NCBI GenBank assembly: GCA_945904015.1
Contig: CAMDPK010000009.1
Location: 17,848 to 81,847 of the forward strand
Direction: 5' to 3'
Length of the DNA stretch: 64,000 bases
DNA from: Candidatus Kuenenia stuttgartensis
GTDB taxonomy: Bacteria; Planctomycetota; Planctomycetia; Planctomycetales; Planctomycetaceae
In this document: in pieces, positions 14,201-20,558 of the stretch
Numbering within the stretch: the stretch's first letter is position 1
How the letters are laid out: the number at the start of each line of letters is the position of its first letter
Notes under the pieces: model-generated
The model's input: the letters and a program-made list of their open reading frames with translations, nothing else
Told to the model about the DNA's origin: nothing
Database searches by the model: none
Made by a program: the position numbers and the translations under genes

Positions 14201-14553
14201 AGATTTGAAACAAAACCTCCACCTCCACCACCACCTCCGCCGCCTCCGCCTCCACCAAACCCGCCCAAAAACAGAGTGATTTGCGATTCATCCATGAAGG
14301 CCGGGGTTTCCGTCGAGTCAAATGGCGTGGGTTCAAAAGTGACCTGTGACGCATGGGATAAGTTGAGCGGCGACACTGGATTCAAGGGACTCCCCGGAAA
14401 GGCGAAGCTGCTCACCAGCAACGCTCGTTCTTCCAGAGTCTCACCGGACTGCGGCGTCGGAGCACGACGGTGCCGTCGGAGACGTGAGTCACTCAAACGC
14501 GGGGACAAACGGATGGTCTCTTTGAACGACTCAAGCCATGAAGACAGAAACAT
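2239..14553 (-). CDS. Giant (4104 aa) LEERxLL protein with cadherin/Ig-like modules and C-terminal RTX calcium repeats
   Basis: ATG at 14553 has CAGGGAG upstream; the stop is TAA. Residues 1-39 are basic and begin MFLSSWLESF; LEERALL is at 40-46. A pure glycine run covers 100-113. Residues of about 180-3300 are tandem cadherin/Ig-like modules with recurring phrases such as PVNDxPT, LxxISAGGGE and ITVTVxDGG. Interleaved are many copies of a 65-80 residue unit built on FTIQVDNEQMTVTxVSG and NGTTAAxHAxGA. From about 3525 to 4040 come RTX-type nonapeptides (GGDGDDxLxGGxGNDTL), which bind calcium in known families. No catalytic domain is visible. Likely a calcium-stabilised surface or secreted adhesin-like protein; the LEERxLL motif suggests export by the planctomycete-specific route. 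The module count is not exact. Confidence 0.9.
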   Translation of the reverse strand: MFLSSWLESFKETIRLSPRLSDSRLRRHRRAPTPQSGETLEERALLVSSFAFPGSPLNPVSPLNLSHASQVTFEPTPFDSTETPAFMDESQITLFLGGFGGGGGGGGGGGGGGFVSNLFAFTNDTSIAQNLQNANGTFLDVSQEFGTGSLFGFSLAYVRFAPGPALFGETTITITDGFNSLDVPIWLNDKPVLDPIPNISIQEDTPSVSIPLAGISAGGGADDPFNGGQQRLIYADSTNYFLTGLPIVQYDTAAMDKIGTLQFSPVKGAPIAITNLGDNEAVITVTVEDGGVDNKVGKSYDPLTGDVTVTNFDDTLDNFTRTETFRVTIIPVNDPPTVDNIVDITINEDAASPLAAIVTGIQPTLQTTITLTDASLFPTAVPFTVMVDSEQMLVTAIDTVNPNLFTVTRGIGGTVVAAHSLGAIVFPSITLTGITPGGGSSPIGNEQQLVSLVPVGASPVNDGSFTLTFDNGTQSYTTDLIPYDAPASLSRNETLFLSADANAGSFTLILANNIGAVTSLEDAINDSQTTFNVDDTIGFPQAAPYVISVGSSLIGTLTSTLNPGDPALTLTNPPPTLPLGNFTIQIEQEQILVTDAGGGTLTVITRGFNGTLPAVHPSSVDVGLLIAEEMLVTDVIATPVTGNPNHKTLTVQRGYHGTVATAHPDFASVIELRTTSVNDPSGLAALTPTRLTGDVDNQVSFSVPFNASNTSIFPVLDVSNLPTILADTLGVSVIPSDSVITLTVTAGNNPSPFSLLTVPFTIQIGDEVMVVTDAVSSYDMPTDTTTTTLTVVRDAATAVPHSAAAPVVSTFMIRVDNEEMRVIDVSGNQLTVVRGVNGTLLASHGNGLTATFPTVTQIDSVINVADAAMFPPLSANLKSFDVRIDNEDMRVTYVSTNNSFMVTRGIHGTAITAHQDQAQISRLQITAPITYNATAGQIQGALGGLPLVGNTSNIQVLGGPISLTQSVTIEFVNQLGRKNLDDLTVDRTSLSANEIQTLQLNGSNFSGSGQFLLSFNGVTSLSAVVDLPATATAIQTALESLQNIQPGDVIVRGGPLPGSPVTVEFTGQYANTDVPPISVNSNPFNLPGPGFIPGLPSSTGLLNNERQLISIFGTPSGANPTFQLTYTQGNQPPLSGLNGPYTTVNIPYDGLDPSGVTTRDAIEAALETVIGPNTANNRPPYLVDVIVTVFSQSSWMVEFVDRPDFDHPPLAVGANNLGTGVNRPQIQIFELEKGDQRILNPNALTIVGRRPTAPIFELISGALSVNDALIGLQSITAADVKSTGGDLPGVPVTVEFAGVYAGLDILPMTSNSVPSPGLGLIDFGLTPATAVVDPDLGRRFDGEVQDLTVLAVSDNPDVVPNPVVNYTSPNSSAALAITNNPNRFGEANVTVTVIDSGFDRKLSTLGDNGVTVKVFHITVRPTNDLPTINPFPDLSIPKNSSPITLGLTGISAGGGESQDLKVTAISSNLLLLPDPSIVYSNGATTGTMKLAPIPGQTGSALIEVTVEDAGVDGNLNTTADNGKRRITFRFDVSEVPTLGATPSSITLQEDALLDFLTLTQVTAGGAEAQPLNLTVSNTNTGLFVSPTGILNVGAIAANSAPLNYKPTAQLSGSDVFHLTLTDGGPDLQLGTAGVLSADATATATLISVADTSIYTAIPTDKLMLPVSRTATTVTLSSVVAFPSSPSLTNTFKIQINNEVMTVTGVNMNTFTVIRGEDGTTAAAHNPNDRVVLPFKIRIGSEILRVTAITATNLTVVRGIDGTTATAHVAQDTVVHPKSFDNLTITRDIVVQVKPVNDPPTLNVINQTTAGTLTIPEGSGQQIISLSGITDGEGAGARQHLRIEAVSTNPALTGPITVVYTDGNTAGSIRFTPTANMSGTADITVTVFDGGADNDFKLPLEIDETFFQTLLVTVAPIGDVPTINSIPNLIINEDGSSSLAANITNIQTTISVVNGSVFPKVVPFTVQVDSEQLRVTAISGNTLTVTRGFGNTTKTTHNLAALVLPAFSLSGITDNDANTQDLLVTVATADTVSGQGVLGTLTSKLLRTDTTLTLVNPITLPAKPFTIQVEQEQMQVTDITGNELTVIRGINGTTAGEHDGSTGSINVTAILISNLTLNYNTANDQPSGGLTPPTTGTLTFVPGANRFGTASVTVTVTDSGPDQILGIDKLAASLTAASGDTLVFVTYASRFPTSSAGNSADDFDILIGEERMTVIETSGTTFTVIRQVNGTLQDQLVGTTITAPNSAADNLANSRMFNVTVNPVNDNPTITTINGIPVTLVSQITLPAILEDALAQTINLDGIDAGPFEPSDPLNLSKYLVISATSNNTTLIPNPTVSYTAPNSNATLNFSLVANKSGTATLTVKIMDGGLDKNPATLSDNATTTKTIVVNVTAVNDLPTLNPLALPNSTLASAVISPTVTTITVADAAAFPASGTPNFTIQVDNEQMTVTAISGNIFTVLRHANGTTAATHAAGAVVTIALPANKLDVAVTLPTATTITLTDASAFPASATPNFTIQVDYEQMTVTEVSGTGPSKTFTVVRKANGTVAATHAIDAAVTFVLPTGTLASAVSAVVSPTINTITVANPAAFPTSGTPNFTIQIDNEQMTVTAVSGKTFTVQRKANGTTAAAHAVGAAVTKLVLEDSGENSVPLTGITAGSLESQKLKVTPLVLSDSLGPIFLGGTLANDVTSKLVNTITLDDVTAFPKSATPNFTIQVGAEQMTVTGTPTNSLFAAVPLGALTVTLTNAAAFPNATLTSPYKIRIDSEVMLVTGKTGNVLTVDRAQDGTLEQSHAVATASPVVAFNTFTVLRRANGTVAGTPTAGTTVDFVGSALISNVAVDYSSANPNGTLRYTPRGDLFGSATIRVAVEDSGPDGVLGTSGFLATDIDDTVTTVTLTNAAGFPTSASPSFSIKIGNEVMTVTGVAGNILTVAARPSGVAHTRGEVVFQGTSFDNAVFVRDFLVNVNNVSDAPKLDPPSDFVFIEGVSVDKNVTLSGISDGDLNSQILSITATAANDDSSAFLTDTVIPVDFTQDPLTPPSLALQTAVLKFDSVLPPSLVSGTTLITVVITDADGTSVTKTFNYQVASIATNDPPTLDPISDVIRDEKPIEIPILISLAGISEGPGGTESSQDVSIEVTSDNELIIPSLGPITIDQDTVTASFELVPIAHAFGEVNITVRVTDDTSIDGDVAFFERTFKVTINPVNDAPTLADDTSSILENSEDGTEVLTLDFKDIDTPTNLLSFSILSGNTDDAFSVDSDGVLRVANSAALDFETKPTFTLMVKVADNSLVAPTGLSKTATIVVSLEDDFESLAIEPENWVGTAGLTLVRIGDKLHVRNSSTGQDVMLAQDPNFVSDIYVTGRSNFTDVLTLDYSGGDFVPAGGLVFDGDSLNDTIKFVNANNANAFDQLETEFSSANSASITDPSSVFGPIELLDVETIRFEASVIATELKFVFDSASDVVTVSDDGVLTNHVSKFSSSTSPTVFFPTLLGLSIDVGNGNNSVTFNSIEDPSSGPAVTVQGGTGNDLLKATTAFGRDLELLGDAGNDTLIGGSGDDVLRGEAGNDALTGSLGSDDMDGGSGALELNTLVETANENMALNNTSLTVGSVTDSVVSNFQLAVLTGGSSGNEIDATGFGGKATINGAGGDDILTGSGNGDVLTGGDGDDEINGGGGGTDTLKETGNVNFVLTDSSLSGLGLDTLNSIFFAFLVGGASNNTLNAKDFTGFATLQGGAGNDVLIGGDGDDSLSGDAGNDTLSGNGGTNKLNGGLDIDQVCESGNVDFTFLSPTQLSSLGTDDLIAIETAKLVGGDDENTLDAHLFTGKTTLQGGDGADKLIGGTNADVLEGGGGDDSLTGGLGDDTFNGGAGLLDTIVEAGVSSLSMTPTTMSGRGSDKLIINTIEVAELTGTSGNDTINGGTFAGTMTIRGLAGQDKLTGGAGADQIDGGDEFTPVVSGKVKGDTISGGKGNDTILGGAGDDSISGGDGDDAIDGEAGNDTISGNNNNDTLIGGIGKDSLNGGAGADLLFEGDFTSGGYDPDPLNPQSYDADKDTLVGGITIGEKDTLIGQAGFDVLTDLSAEINTAFTFPSTTYGDLFDKLLDLRS
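6387..7330 (-). repeat. Near-identical intragenic tandem units inside the giant gene
   Basis: The phrase acggtcatttgttcg recurs at about 6731, 6980 and 7208 (spacing about 249 and 228 bases) with long nearly identical neighbourhoods; a related copy lies near 6387. Nucleotide identity this high among protein repeats implies recent duplication or gene conversion. More diverged copies continue to about 13400. Confidence 0.75.
14214..14260 (-). repeat. Low-complexity tract coding 14 consecutive glycines
   Basis: A run of CCA/CCT/CCG triplets on the plus strand codes Gly100-Gly113 of the giant protein. Such triplet tracts are prone to slippage by whole codons. It separates the N-terminal region from the first beta modules and may be a flexible linker. 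Confidence 0.8.
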
Positions 14554-14980
14554 CGAGTGACTCCCTGACGTTGCGAGAAGCGCAGCCGGACACGTTCAAG
14601 AAAAGATCATCGAACGACGCTGCAACTCCATCATGTTGGCCCGCGTGGACACAGCATGTCCTCGCTTGTCCAAAATACCCGCCTGTTGGGGGGTGGGAAA
14701 GGTGGCTCCGGCAAATTTCTCCACGTTGCCGTCCGGGATGCCACGACACAGCGGGAACGCCGATATCGACACGTTGAGAGGTTTTGTCAGTCCCGCCTGT
14801 CGCAGCGCTTGGCGAAGTCCGATTGGCAGCATTCCAGAGACTCGCACCAAATTTGGCTCAAGTCCCGGTTTCATCAATCACAGCAAAAAACCGGGGGCAT
14901 GCTGTTGACTCCGGATGCGTCCACCACGATTGGAGGATCGCTCGTTGCCGCTTGTCAGAGCCACCTGTAGATTGCTGTGC
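14554..14980. promoter_or_regulatory. 427-base divergent intergenic region
   Basis: Lies between the giant gene (minus, start 14553) and the radical SAM gene (plus, start 14981), so promoters for both should be here. Overlapping short frames exist on both strands (14596-14877 minus, 14633-14908 plus), but none shows a domain or good ribosome site. I could not assign -35/-10 boxes with confidence. Confidence 0.4.
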
Positions 14981-16801
14981 ATGTCGCTGCGTCGTTCGAT
15001 TCAACTCCTGCAACTTCCGATCCCGCAACCCGGTTTAGAGCCGGCCAAGGGAAACGTGCCGCTCGCTGCCGGCTACCTGAAGATGTACGCGCGACGGCGA
15101 GGGTTGGAGGAGTTCTATGACATCGAACTCTTCGCGCCGCGGCTAGCCAACACGCTGAGCGATTGCGGGCTTGTCGAGGAAATCCTGGCTCGCGATCCGT
15201 GGATGGTCGGGTTCACCTGCTACTTGTGGAACATCGACCGGACGCTGTGGATTGCGTCTCGGCTGAAGGAACGGCGTCCCGATCTGCGGATCATCATCGG
15301 CGGCCCGGAAATCACCGCCGATAACGCCTGGGTCTTGCAGCATCCAGCGATCGACTTCGCCGCGATCGGCGAGGGAGAACAAACCTTCGCCGAACTGCTG
15401 ACCGCGCTGCGGTTCAACAATCACCCGCGCGAGCCGATCGCCGGGCTGTACGTTTCGATGGGCACCGTGCTCGGACCGCTGCCGGGATTTCGTCAGCCGT
15501 TGGCGAGTCTCGACGAAATCAGTTCGCCGTACCTTGAGGGAATCCTCGACGCGGCTGACGAGGAGATGCTGCTGCTCGAAACGATTCGCGGCTGCATCTT
15601 CAAGTGCAAGTTCTGCTACTACCCCAAGAGCTACGACGACCTGTATTTCGTCTCGCGCGAGAAGATCATCGCCAACCTGCAATACGCGCGGGAGCGAGGG
15701 GTCAAAGAAGTCGTGCTGCTCGACCCGACATTGAATCAAGCCCGCAATTTCGCGGAGTTCGTGCGATTGCTCGCCGACCAGAATCCCGACCGTCAGTGGC
15801 AATACTTCGGCGAACTTCGAGCCGAGGGACTCACCACCGACATCGCGAAACTGCTCCGTGAGGCCAACTTCAACGAGGTCGAAATCGGCCTGCAATCCAT
15901 CGACCCGTTGGCGATGGAACTGATGGACCGCAAGAACAACATGAAGTCCTTCGAGCGTGGCGTCGGTGCGATGCTGGACATCGGGATCAAAGTCAAAGTC
16001 GATCTGATCATCGGCCTCCCCGGCGACACCCCCGACTCGGTTCGTCGCAGCATGCACTACCTGCGTGACACCGGGTTGTACTCCAGCGTGCAGGTTTTCA
16101 ATCTCGCGATTCTGCCCGGAACCGCCTTTCGCCAAGAGGCGCAGATGCACGGCCTGCAATACCAGTCGCGATCGCCGTACTACGTCCTCAAGACGCCGAC
16201 CATCGACCTGCGGACGATGTACGAATTGATGGAAGAAGCCGAAGAAATCTTCGACACGGAATTCGACGCACTCCCGTCACCGGCCGAACGCCGGGAGCCG
16301 GTGGCCGACAGCCGCGATACCGTTTTCTTCAGCCATTCGGTGAACTTCGACAACCCTGTACGGACATCGCTCCCTTCCGCCGCACAGCGCAGCGGCGCGT
16401 TTGAATTGCTCTTGCAAGCTGCCGACTTTCGGCAACACCGCGACGAAGCCTGCGGTCTGATCCGGCAGTTGTTGGAGGACAACCCGCACTCGACGCTCCG
16501 CATCGTGCTCGAACCGAACGGCGATCCGGCCTCGTTGACGATGTCCTTCCTGCAAGCGATCCGCACCGCTTGTTTGCAAGACCCATCGTATCTCGATCGC
16601 TTCTACTCAATGCAGCTCGGCCGCCCGAAGGGAGCGAAACACATCGTCATCCGGTTGCCATGGGTCGCCCGCAATCAGGCCGGGCTTGATTGGATCGACG
16701 ACGTCGGCCAGTTCGCCTCGATCGTCTGGACCGGCGAGAACATCCCGTCGGAAGACGACCTGAGCGAAGAACTCGAAGCCCACGAGTTCGTGCTGGCGTG
16801 A
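14981..16801 (+). CDS. B12-binding-domain radical SAM protein (DUF4080-type C terminus)
   Basis: Start chosen at ATG 14981, giving MSLRRSIQLL and 606 residues; the frame is open to 14915 but the extra 22 residues look non-coding. Residues of about 8-135 resemble a cobalamin-binding Rossmann domain (LAAGYLKMYARRRGL, GFTCYLWNIDR, IIIGGPEIT). The radical SAM cluster motif is C205-x3-C209-x2-C212 (CIFKCKFC), followed by a typical barrel (VLLDPTLN, EIGLQSID, KVDLIIGLPGDT). The C-terminal part of about 190 residues fits the DUF4080 extension. Members of this family are usually of unknown substrate; methylation or other radical chemistry on a hydrophobic or peptide substrate is possible. It stands alone, convergent with ribD. 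No strong ribosome site is visible, so the start is moderately certain. Confidence 0.85.
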   Translation: MSLRRSIQLLQLPIPQPGLEPAKGNVPLAAGYLKMYARRRGLEEFYDIELFAPRLANTLSDCGLVEEILARDPWMVGFTCYLWNIDRTLWIASRLKERRPDLRIIIGGPEITADNAWVLQHPAIDFAAIGEGEQTFAELLTALRFNNHPREPIAGLYVSMGTVLGPLPGFRQPLASLDEISSPYLEGILDAADEEMLLLETIRGCIFKCKFCYYPKSYDDLYFVSREKIIANLQYARERGVKEVVLLDPTLNQARNFAEFVRLLADQNPDRQWQYFGELRAEGLTTDIAKLLREANFNEVEIGLQSIDPLAMELMDRKNNMKSFERGVGAMLDIGIKVKVDLIIGLPGDTPDSVRRSMHYLRDTGLYSSVQVFNLAILPGTAFRQEAQMHGLQYQSRSPYYVLKTPTIDLRTMYELMEEAEEIFDTEFDALPSPAERREPVADSRDTVFFSHSVNFDNPVRTSLPSAAQRSGAFELLLQAADFRQHRDEACGLIRQLLEDNPHSTLRIVLEPNGDPASLTMSFLQAIRTACLQDPSYLDRFYSMQLGRPKGAKHIVIRLPWVARNQAGLDWIDDVGQFASIVWTGENIPSEDDLSEELEAHEFVLA

Positions 16802-16806
16802 GCGAA

Positions 16807-16860
16807 GTAGAACGGACGCCTACGTCCGTTCGATTGACCGGACGTAGGCGTCCGGTCTAC
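16807..16860. repeat. Hairpin repeat, CGGACG family (copy 1), between convergent genes
   Basis: Arms of 25 bases at 16807-16831 and 16836-16860 are inverted with two mismatches and a 4-base loop. Arms open with GTAGA and centre on CGGACGCCTACGTCCG. The ribD stop codon (TAG, 16857-16859) lies inside the right arm. It could terminate both converging transcripts. The same family recurs inside the XdhC-like gene. Confidence 0.85.
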
Positions 16861-18029
16861 GACACATGACCGCTCACTCGCCCCGACAGTAGCACGTCAC
16901 CGTCGAGCACCTCGACCCGCTGGTCGTCCAGCAGCCGCGCCTTCGACAGCGGATCGCAGCCCTGGCCGCCGACTGGGCCGGGGGCCGTTTGGCCGCCGAT
17001 CAATTTCAAACCAACGAAGACCTGCACTTCGTCGATCAAATCGAGATCGGCGAACGCTCCCAAGATCGCCGCGCCCCCCTCGATCAGGACGTTCGTCATG
17101 GCTCGACGTCCCAATTCGGCCAGCACCGCGAGCGGTTCGACCGGCCGAATCTTTTTGAGATCTTTGGCGGTTGCGGGCGCAGCGGTCTGATCCGCCTCGG
17201 CACCCAACACGCAGACCTCCGCACCCGCCGCACGCAAGCGAGCGACATTTTCAGTGGGAGCATCCGGGCCGGCGAGGATCAGCAGCGGAGCGTCGTTCGC
17301 CGTTCGCACCAATTGCGAATCCGTCCGCAGCGACGCGATCGAATCGAGCACCACGCGAGTCGCGACTCGCGGCCCCGCTGGCCGAGCGGTCAGCAGCGGA
17401 TCGTCGCGGCGTGCAGTCTCGGCTCCGACGACGATCGCGTCCATCCGGCCGCGCAATTGGTGAGCGACGGCTCGCGAGGATTCATTGCTGATCCACTTCG
17501 AGTCCCCCGAGCCGGTCGCGATCTTGCCGTCCCAGCTCATCGCCCATTTGGCGATCACCCACGGAAGACCGGTCGTCAGTCGCTTGGCGAACGGCGCGGT
17601 GAGCCGCTTCGCCTCCGCTTCGAGCATTCCGACCTCGACCTCGACGCCGGCCGCTCGCAGCTCGGCGATGCCGCCTCCGGCAACTTGCGGGTTCGGATCA
17701 GTTCGCCCAACGACAACCTTGCGGATTCCGGCCGCGAGGATCGCTTGCGAACAAGGGGGCGTCTTGCCGAAGTGACAGCACGGCTCCAACGACACGAACA
17801 GCGTCGCGTCCTTCAGCTTCTTTTTGCGGCGACGTTTCGTCGCATCAGCGATCGCCTCGACCTCCGCGTGCGGCCCGCCGAACTGCTGGTGGAAGCCCTC
17901 ACCCAGCAGACTGAGCGATTCATCGACGAGCACCGCGCCGACCATCGGATTCGGCTCAACGAACCCCTGCCCACGAGCCGCCAGCTCGAAGGCACGTCGC
18001 ATCACGGAATGTCGGTCGGGGAATCGCAT
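16857..18029 (-). CDS. ribD: Bifunctional riboflavin biosynthesis protein RibD (deaminase/reductase)
   Basis: 390 residues, normal for RibD. The N-terminal CMP/dCMP-deaminase-like domain has EPNPMVGAV, the zinc His in PHAEVEAI (H54-A-E56) and the second zinc motif EPCCHFGKTPPC (C84 and C93). The C-terminal reductase domain starts near residue 150 (LPWVIAKWAMSWDGKIATG) and contains VLIEGGAAILGAF. It deaminates the diaminohydroxypyrimidine phosphate from GTP cyclohydrolase II and then reduces the ribose to ribityl, in the cytoplasm. A basic patch (KRRRKKKLKD, residues 66-75) sits between the two zinc motifs. No other rib gene is adjacent. The last codon and stop fall in a hairpin repeat. Confidence 0.95.
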   Translation of the reverse strand: MRFPDRHSVMRRAFELAARGQGFVEPNPMVGAVLVDESLSLLGEGFHQQFGGPHAEVEAIADATKRRRKKKLKDATLFVSLEPCCHFGKTPPCSQAILAAGIRKVVVGRTDPNPQVAGGGIAELRAAGVEVEVGMLEAEAKRLTAPFAKRLTTGLPWVIAKWAMSWDGKIATGSGDSKWISNESSRAVAHQLRGRMDAIVVGAETARRDDPLLTARPAGPRVATRVVLDSIASLRTDSQLVRTANDAPLLILAGPDAPTENVARLRAAGAEVCVLGAEADQTAAPATAKDLKKIRPVEPLAVLAELGRRAMTNVLIEGGAAILGAFADLDLIDEVQVFVGLKLIGGQTAPGPVGGQGCDPLSKARLLDDQRVEVLDGDVLLSGRVSGHVS

Positions 18030-18030
18030 G

Positions 18031-18117
18031 CGAGGGGTGAGGGGCGAGGGGCGAGGGGCGAGTTGGCTGCATTTGGAATTGCTCGCCCCTCATCCCTCGC
18101 CCCTCGCCCCTCCTCAA
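18031..18117. repeat. GAGGGGCGAG-type inverted repeat, between ribD and SEC-C gene
   Basis: The left part is a run of gaggggcgag units; the right part is the complementary run of cgcccctcgc units, around a spacer of about 30 bases. It begins directly upstream of the ribD start and runs over the SEC-C gene stop at 18114. A half copy occurs in frame at 61498-61533. Confidence 0.8.
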
Positions 18118-20318
18118 CTTTGTCCTGGCAGCCACAGTTTGCTTTCGCCGGCTGGCTTCTCCGCAGCCGCATCGGGAGTCCAAACTCCGCCGCTGGTGAG
18201 CGCACCGACGGCTTCGCCTTCGGTCATCCACGGCGCGGCGACTTTGTAGTGGTTGACGATGCCGGTCACGTAGCCGCGCAGCTCCGGCACTTTCGTGCCG
18301 TAGTGCTCCCACATTCGGCGGAGCAAATTGCTGCAAGCTGGGTCGTGCGGATCGTCGAGGCGGTATCGCAGTTCGCGCATGTCGCAGTCGAGCTCGTGCT
18401 CGAATTGCTCGGCGGTGGGGACGGTTCGCACACGTTCTTTGTCCAGCCAGCGGATCGCTTCGGAGGTCTCCATCAACAGCGAGCCGAGATCCGAGAGGAA
18501 TCGGTAGACCCGCGCCATGTCGAGTTGTTCGTGGCAACTGGTCCGCTCGACGATTGTCAGCAGCAGCGGACGCAGGCTCCCCTTGTGCTGAATCAACGCC
18601 GCTCGCTTGAACGCCGCGACGAGTTGCTGATCGCTCAGCTTGTCGAACGGCAGCCGCGCGAATTGCAGCACCGACAGCGTGCCGACGCTCGTGTGTTCGC
18701 TGAATTCCCGCGCGGCCGCCGTCGGCAAGTTGTACTTCACCCGCTCGGCGGGCACGTCGAACGGCAGACCGAAGCGGTCGGCGTACATGTCGATCTGTTG
18801 CAGCCACGCGGCCAGCGGCACGCGCACCGATTCGTCGCCGATCGCCTGTTGCGGAGTCTTGCCGCCGAGCGCGGCCAGTGGCATCTCCGGCCAATCGCTC
18901 GTGAGGAACTTCGACCAGTTGTCGCGGTTGATCCGGCGGATGATGCCCAGCGGCGTCGAGGCCTCGAAGTGTCGTTTGAATTGCAGCGGGAGGAACTCCT
19001 TCTCAAAAACCGTGTTCGTCGTGATCGACTCACCCGTGCTGGGAGCCGTCAGTTTTTCGATCTCTTCGCCGCCGGCCGCTTCCAGTTTGGCGAGTGCGTC
19101 GGTGAAGGTCTCGCCTTCGATGCCGATGATCGCCAGCGCGGCCTCTTGCTGGCCGGGAGCAACACTGGCGAAGACGACGATTTCGGCGGCGACGCGCGGC
19201 ACCGTTTCGAGCGTGTAGCTCGTCGAGTCGTTGCCGACCACCGGGCTTTTGTCGAGCACTCGATACGTCGCGACCGGCTGTCTCGGATCGGGAGCTTGTC
19301 CCTCCGGCTGCGGCACGCGCACGAACAGCGGCGTCGCGTCGAGCAGCGTCAGCAGCTTCGACACCATTTTGATTTTGAACGTCGCCTGCACGACGCGATG
19401 AGTGTGCTCGCGATCGCCGCGCCGGCCCAACGTTTGAGCCAGCGTTTCCGCCTCGACCGCCGCCTCGAAATCATCGGCGTGTTTGGACGAGCGATGCAGT
19501 GCCTCGGCCGCAGTTTTTTCGTCGCCGTCCCAGGCGCGGCAGAGCCCCGAATTCCACCACAGGATGGCGACGGCGACACGCTTCTTCGCCGCGTCATCAC
19601 CGGACAAGCCAGCCAGTTCGGATTCAGCGGCCTCGGCCAGCTTGGCAAACAAACCACCGGCCGCTTCGTTGCAACCGAGGAATGCCAACTTCACCGACTT
19701 ACGAACTTCCTTCTCGAACGCCTCATCCCCCGCAACTGGCACCAGATCGTGGCTGCCGCGCAGGATGTACGGGATCTTGGTGTCTCCATCGAACTCGATC
19801 AGTTCCATGAAGACGTTCTCGCGGTTCTCCTCGCTGGCCAGCCGCATCGCGAGACCGAGGTACTGCCGATGAGCCAACGGACTTCCGACCGACCCCATGA
19901 ACTCGGCGATAGACCTCGCCAAAAAATAGATGATGTGCGGGTACTCGTTCGAGCAGCGCTGGAATGCACGTTGGATGGCCGTCTTGCCAGCTTTCCAGCC
20001 GCTCCCCAAAAACGATGCCAGCCCAAACAGCGCGATCGAGTACATGTTGTCTGGCTGGACTTGCAGTACTTTTGTCAGAGGCCCGATCGCTTCCGGCCCG
20101 CGCTTGTCCATCATCAGCGTGAAGGCTTGAAGGTTCTTGACCCACGCACTTTGCGGATGCTTCCTGTCCAACGCATCGAGCAACTGCAACGCCTGCTTGT
20201 ACTGCTTGGCCGATTGATGCCGCACGACTTGCTCGATCGAGCCTTCGAGGCCGTGACAGCAAAATTTCAATTTCTTGTTACTGCCGCAAGGACAGGCAGC
20301 GTAGACATCCAAAGCCAT
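18114..20318 (-). CDS. SEC-C motif protein with TPR-like repeats, function unknown
   Basis: 734 residues from ATG 20318. Residues 9-21 carry a SEC-C zinc motif (CPCGSNKKLKFCCHG), the metal-binding tail known from SecA and from many stand-alone proteins. Residues of about 25-370 are helical with TPR-like pattern (QALQLLDALDRKHPQSAWVKNLQAF and similar). A beta/alpha segment follows at about 370-480 and a second helical domain at about 480-730. No catalytic motif recognised. There is no signal peptide, so it is probably cytoplasmic. The upstream side holds a long hairpin repeat before the divergent UXS gene; downstream is ribD, same strand. A scaffold or chaperone-like role would be inference only. 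Confidence 0.85.
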   Translation of the reverse strand: MALDVYAACPCGSNKKLKFCCHGLEGSIEQVVRHQSAKQYKQALQLLDALDRKHPQSAWVKNLQAFTLMMDKRGPEAIGPLTKVLQVQPDNMYSIALFGLASFLGSGWKAGKTAIQRAFQRCSNEYPHIIYFLARSIAEFMGSVGSPLAHRQYLGLAMRLASEENRENVFMELIEFDGDTKIPYILRGSHDLVPVAGDEAFEKEVRKSVKLAFLGCNEAAGGLFAKLAEAAESELAGLSGDDAAKKRVAVAILWWNSGLCRAWDGDEKTAAEALHRSSKHADDFEAAVEAETLAQTLGRRGDREHTHRVVQATFKIKMVSKLLTLLDATPLFVRVPQPEGQAPDPRQPVATYRVLDKSPVVGNDSTSYTLETVPRVAAEIVVFASVAPGQQEAALAIIGIEGETFTDALAKLEAAGGEEIEKLTAPSTGESITTNTVFEKEFLPLQFKRHFEASTPLGIIRRINRDNWSKFLTSDWPEMPLAALGGKTPQQAIGDESVRVPLAAWLQQIDMYADRFGLPFDVPAERVKYNLPTAAAREFSEHTSVGTLSVLQFARLPFDKLSDQQLVAAFKRAALIQHKGSLRPLLLTIVERTSCHEQLDMARVYRFLSDLGSLLMETSEAIRWLDKERVRTVPTAEQFEHELDCDMRELRYRLDDPHDPACSNLLRRMWEHYGTKVPELRGYVTGIVNHYKVAAPWMTEGEAVGALTSGGVWTPDAAAEKPAGESKLWLPGQS

Positions 20319-20342
20319 GAGCGTCGTCCGTTCGTCTTATTG

Positions 20343-20430
20343 GGAGGATGGTCCGCCTTTGGCGGATTGCCCGTCATTTTCCTGCATTCCAAAACCGGAC
20401 AGGCAATCCGCCAAAGGCGGACCATCCTCC
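20343..20430. repeat. 29-base perfect inverted repeat in divergent promoter region
   Basis: Arms 20343-20371 and 20402-20430 are exact inverse complements; each arm also holds an internal palindrome CCGCCTTTGGCGG. It lies between the SEC-C gene (minus) and the UDP-glucuronate decarboxylase gene (plus), where a terminator is not expected, so it may affect promoters or be a resident repeat. Confidence 0.85.
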
Positions 20431-20558
20431 GGTTGCGTGGGACACGGGATGTTAGTCGCTGTTTCCGTCGATTCACAGACAACGCAACCGCGTTGCCAGC
20501 GTCGCTGAAAGACTGCTAACGTCCGTCCTCAGACGTCCACAAATCATCGAGAAAAACC

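Noticed and set aside
18031..18117. Factor-independent terminator
   Set aside because: The inverted repeat lacks a T-run and a half copy is in frame in another gene, so it is called a dispersed repeat.
16989..20519. Plus-strand open frame of 1176 codons opposite ribD and the SEC-C gene
   Set aside because: Arg/His/Gln-rich translation without domains and without a ribosome site; it mirrors two well-supported minus-strand genes in GC-rich DNA.
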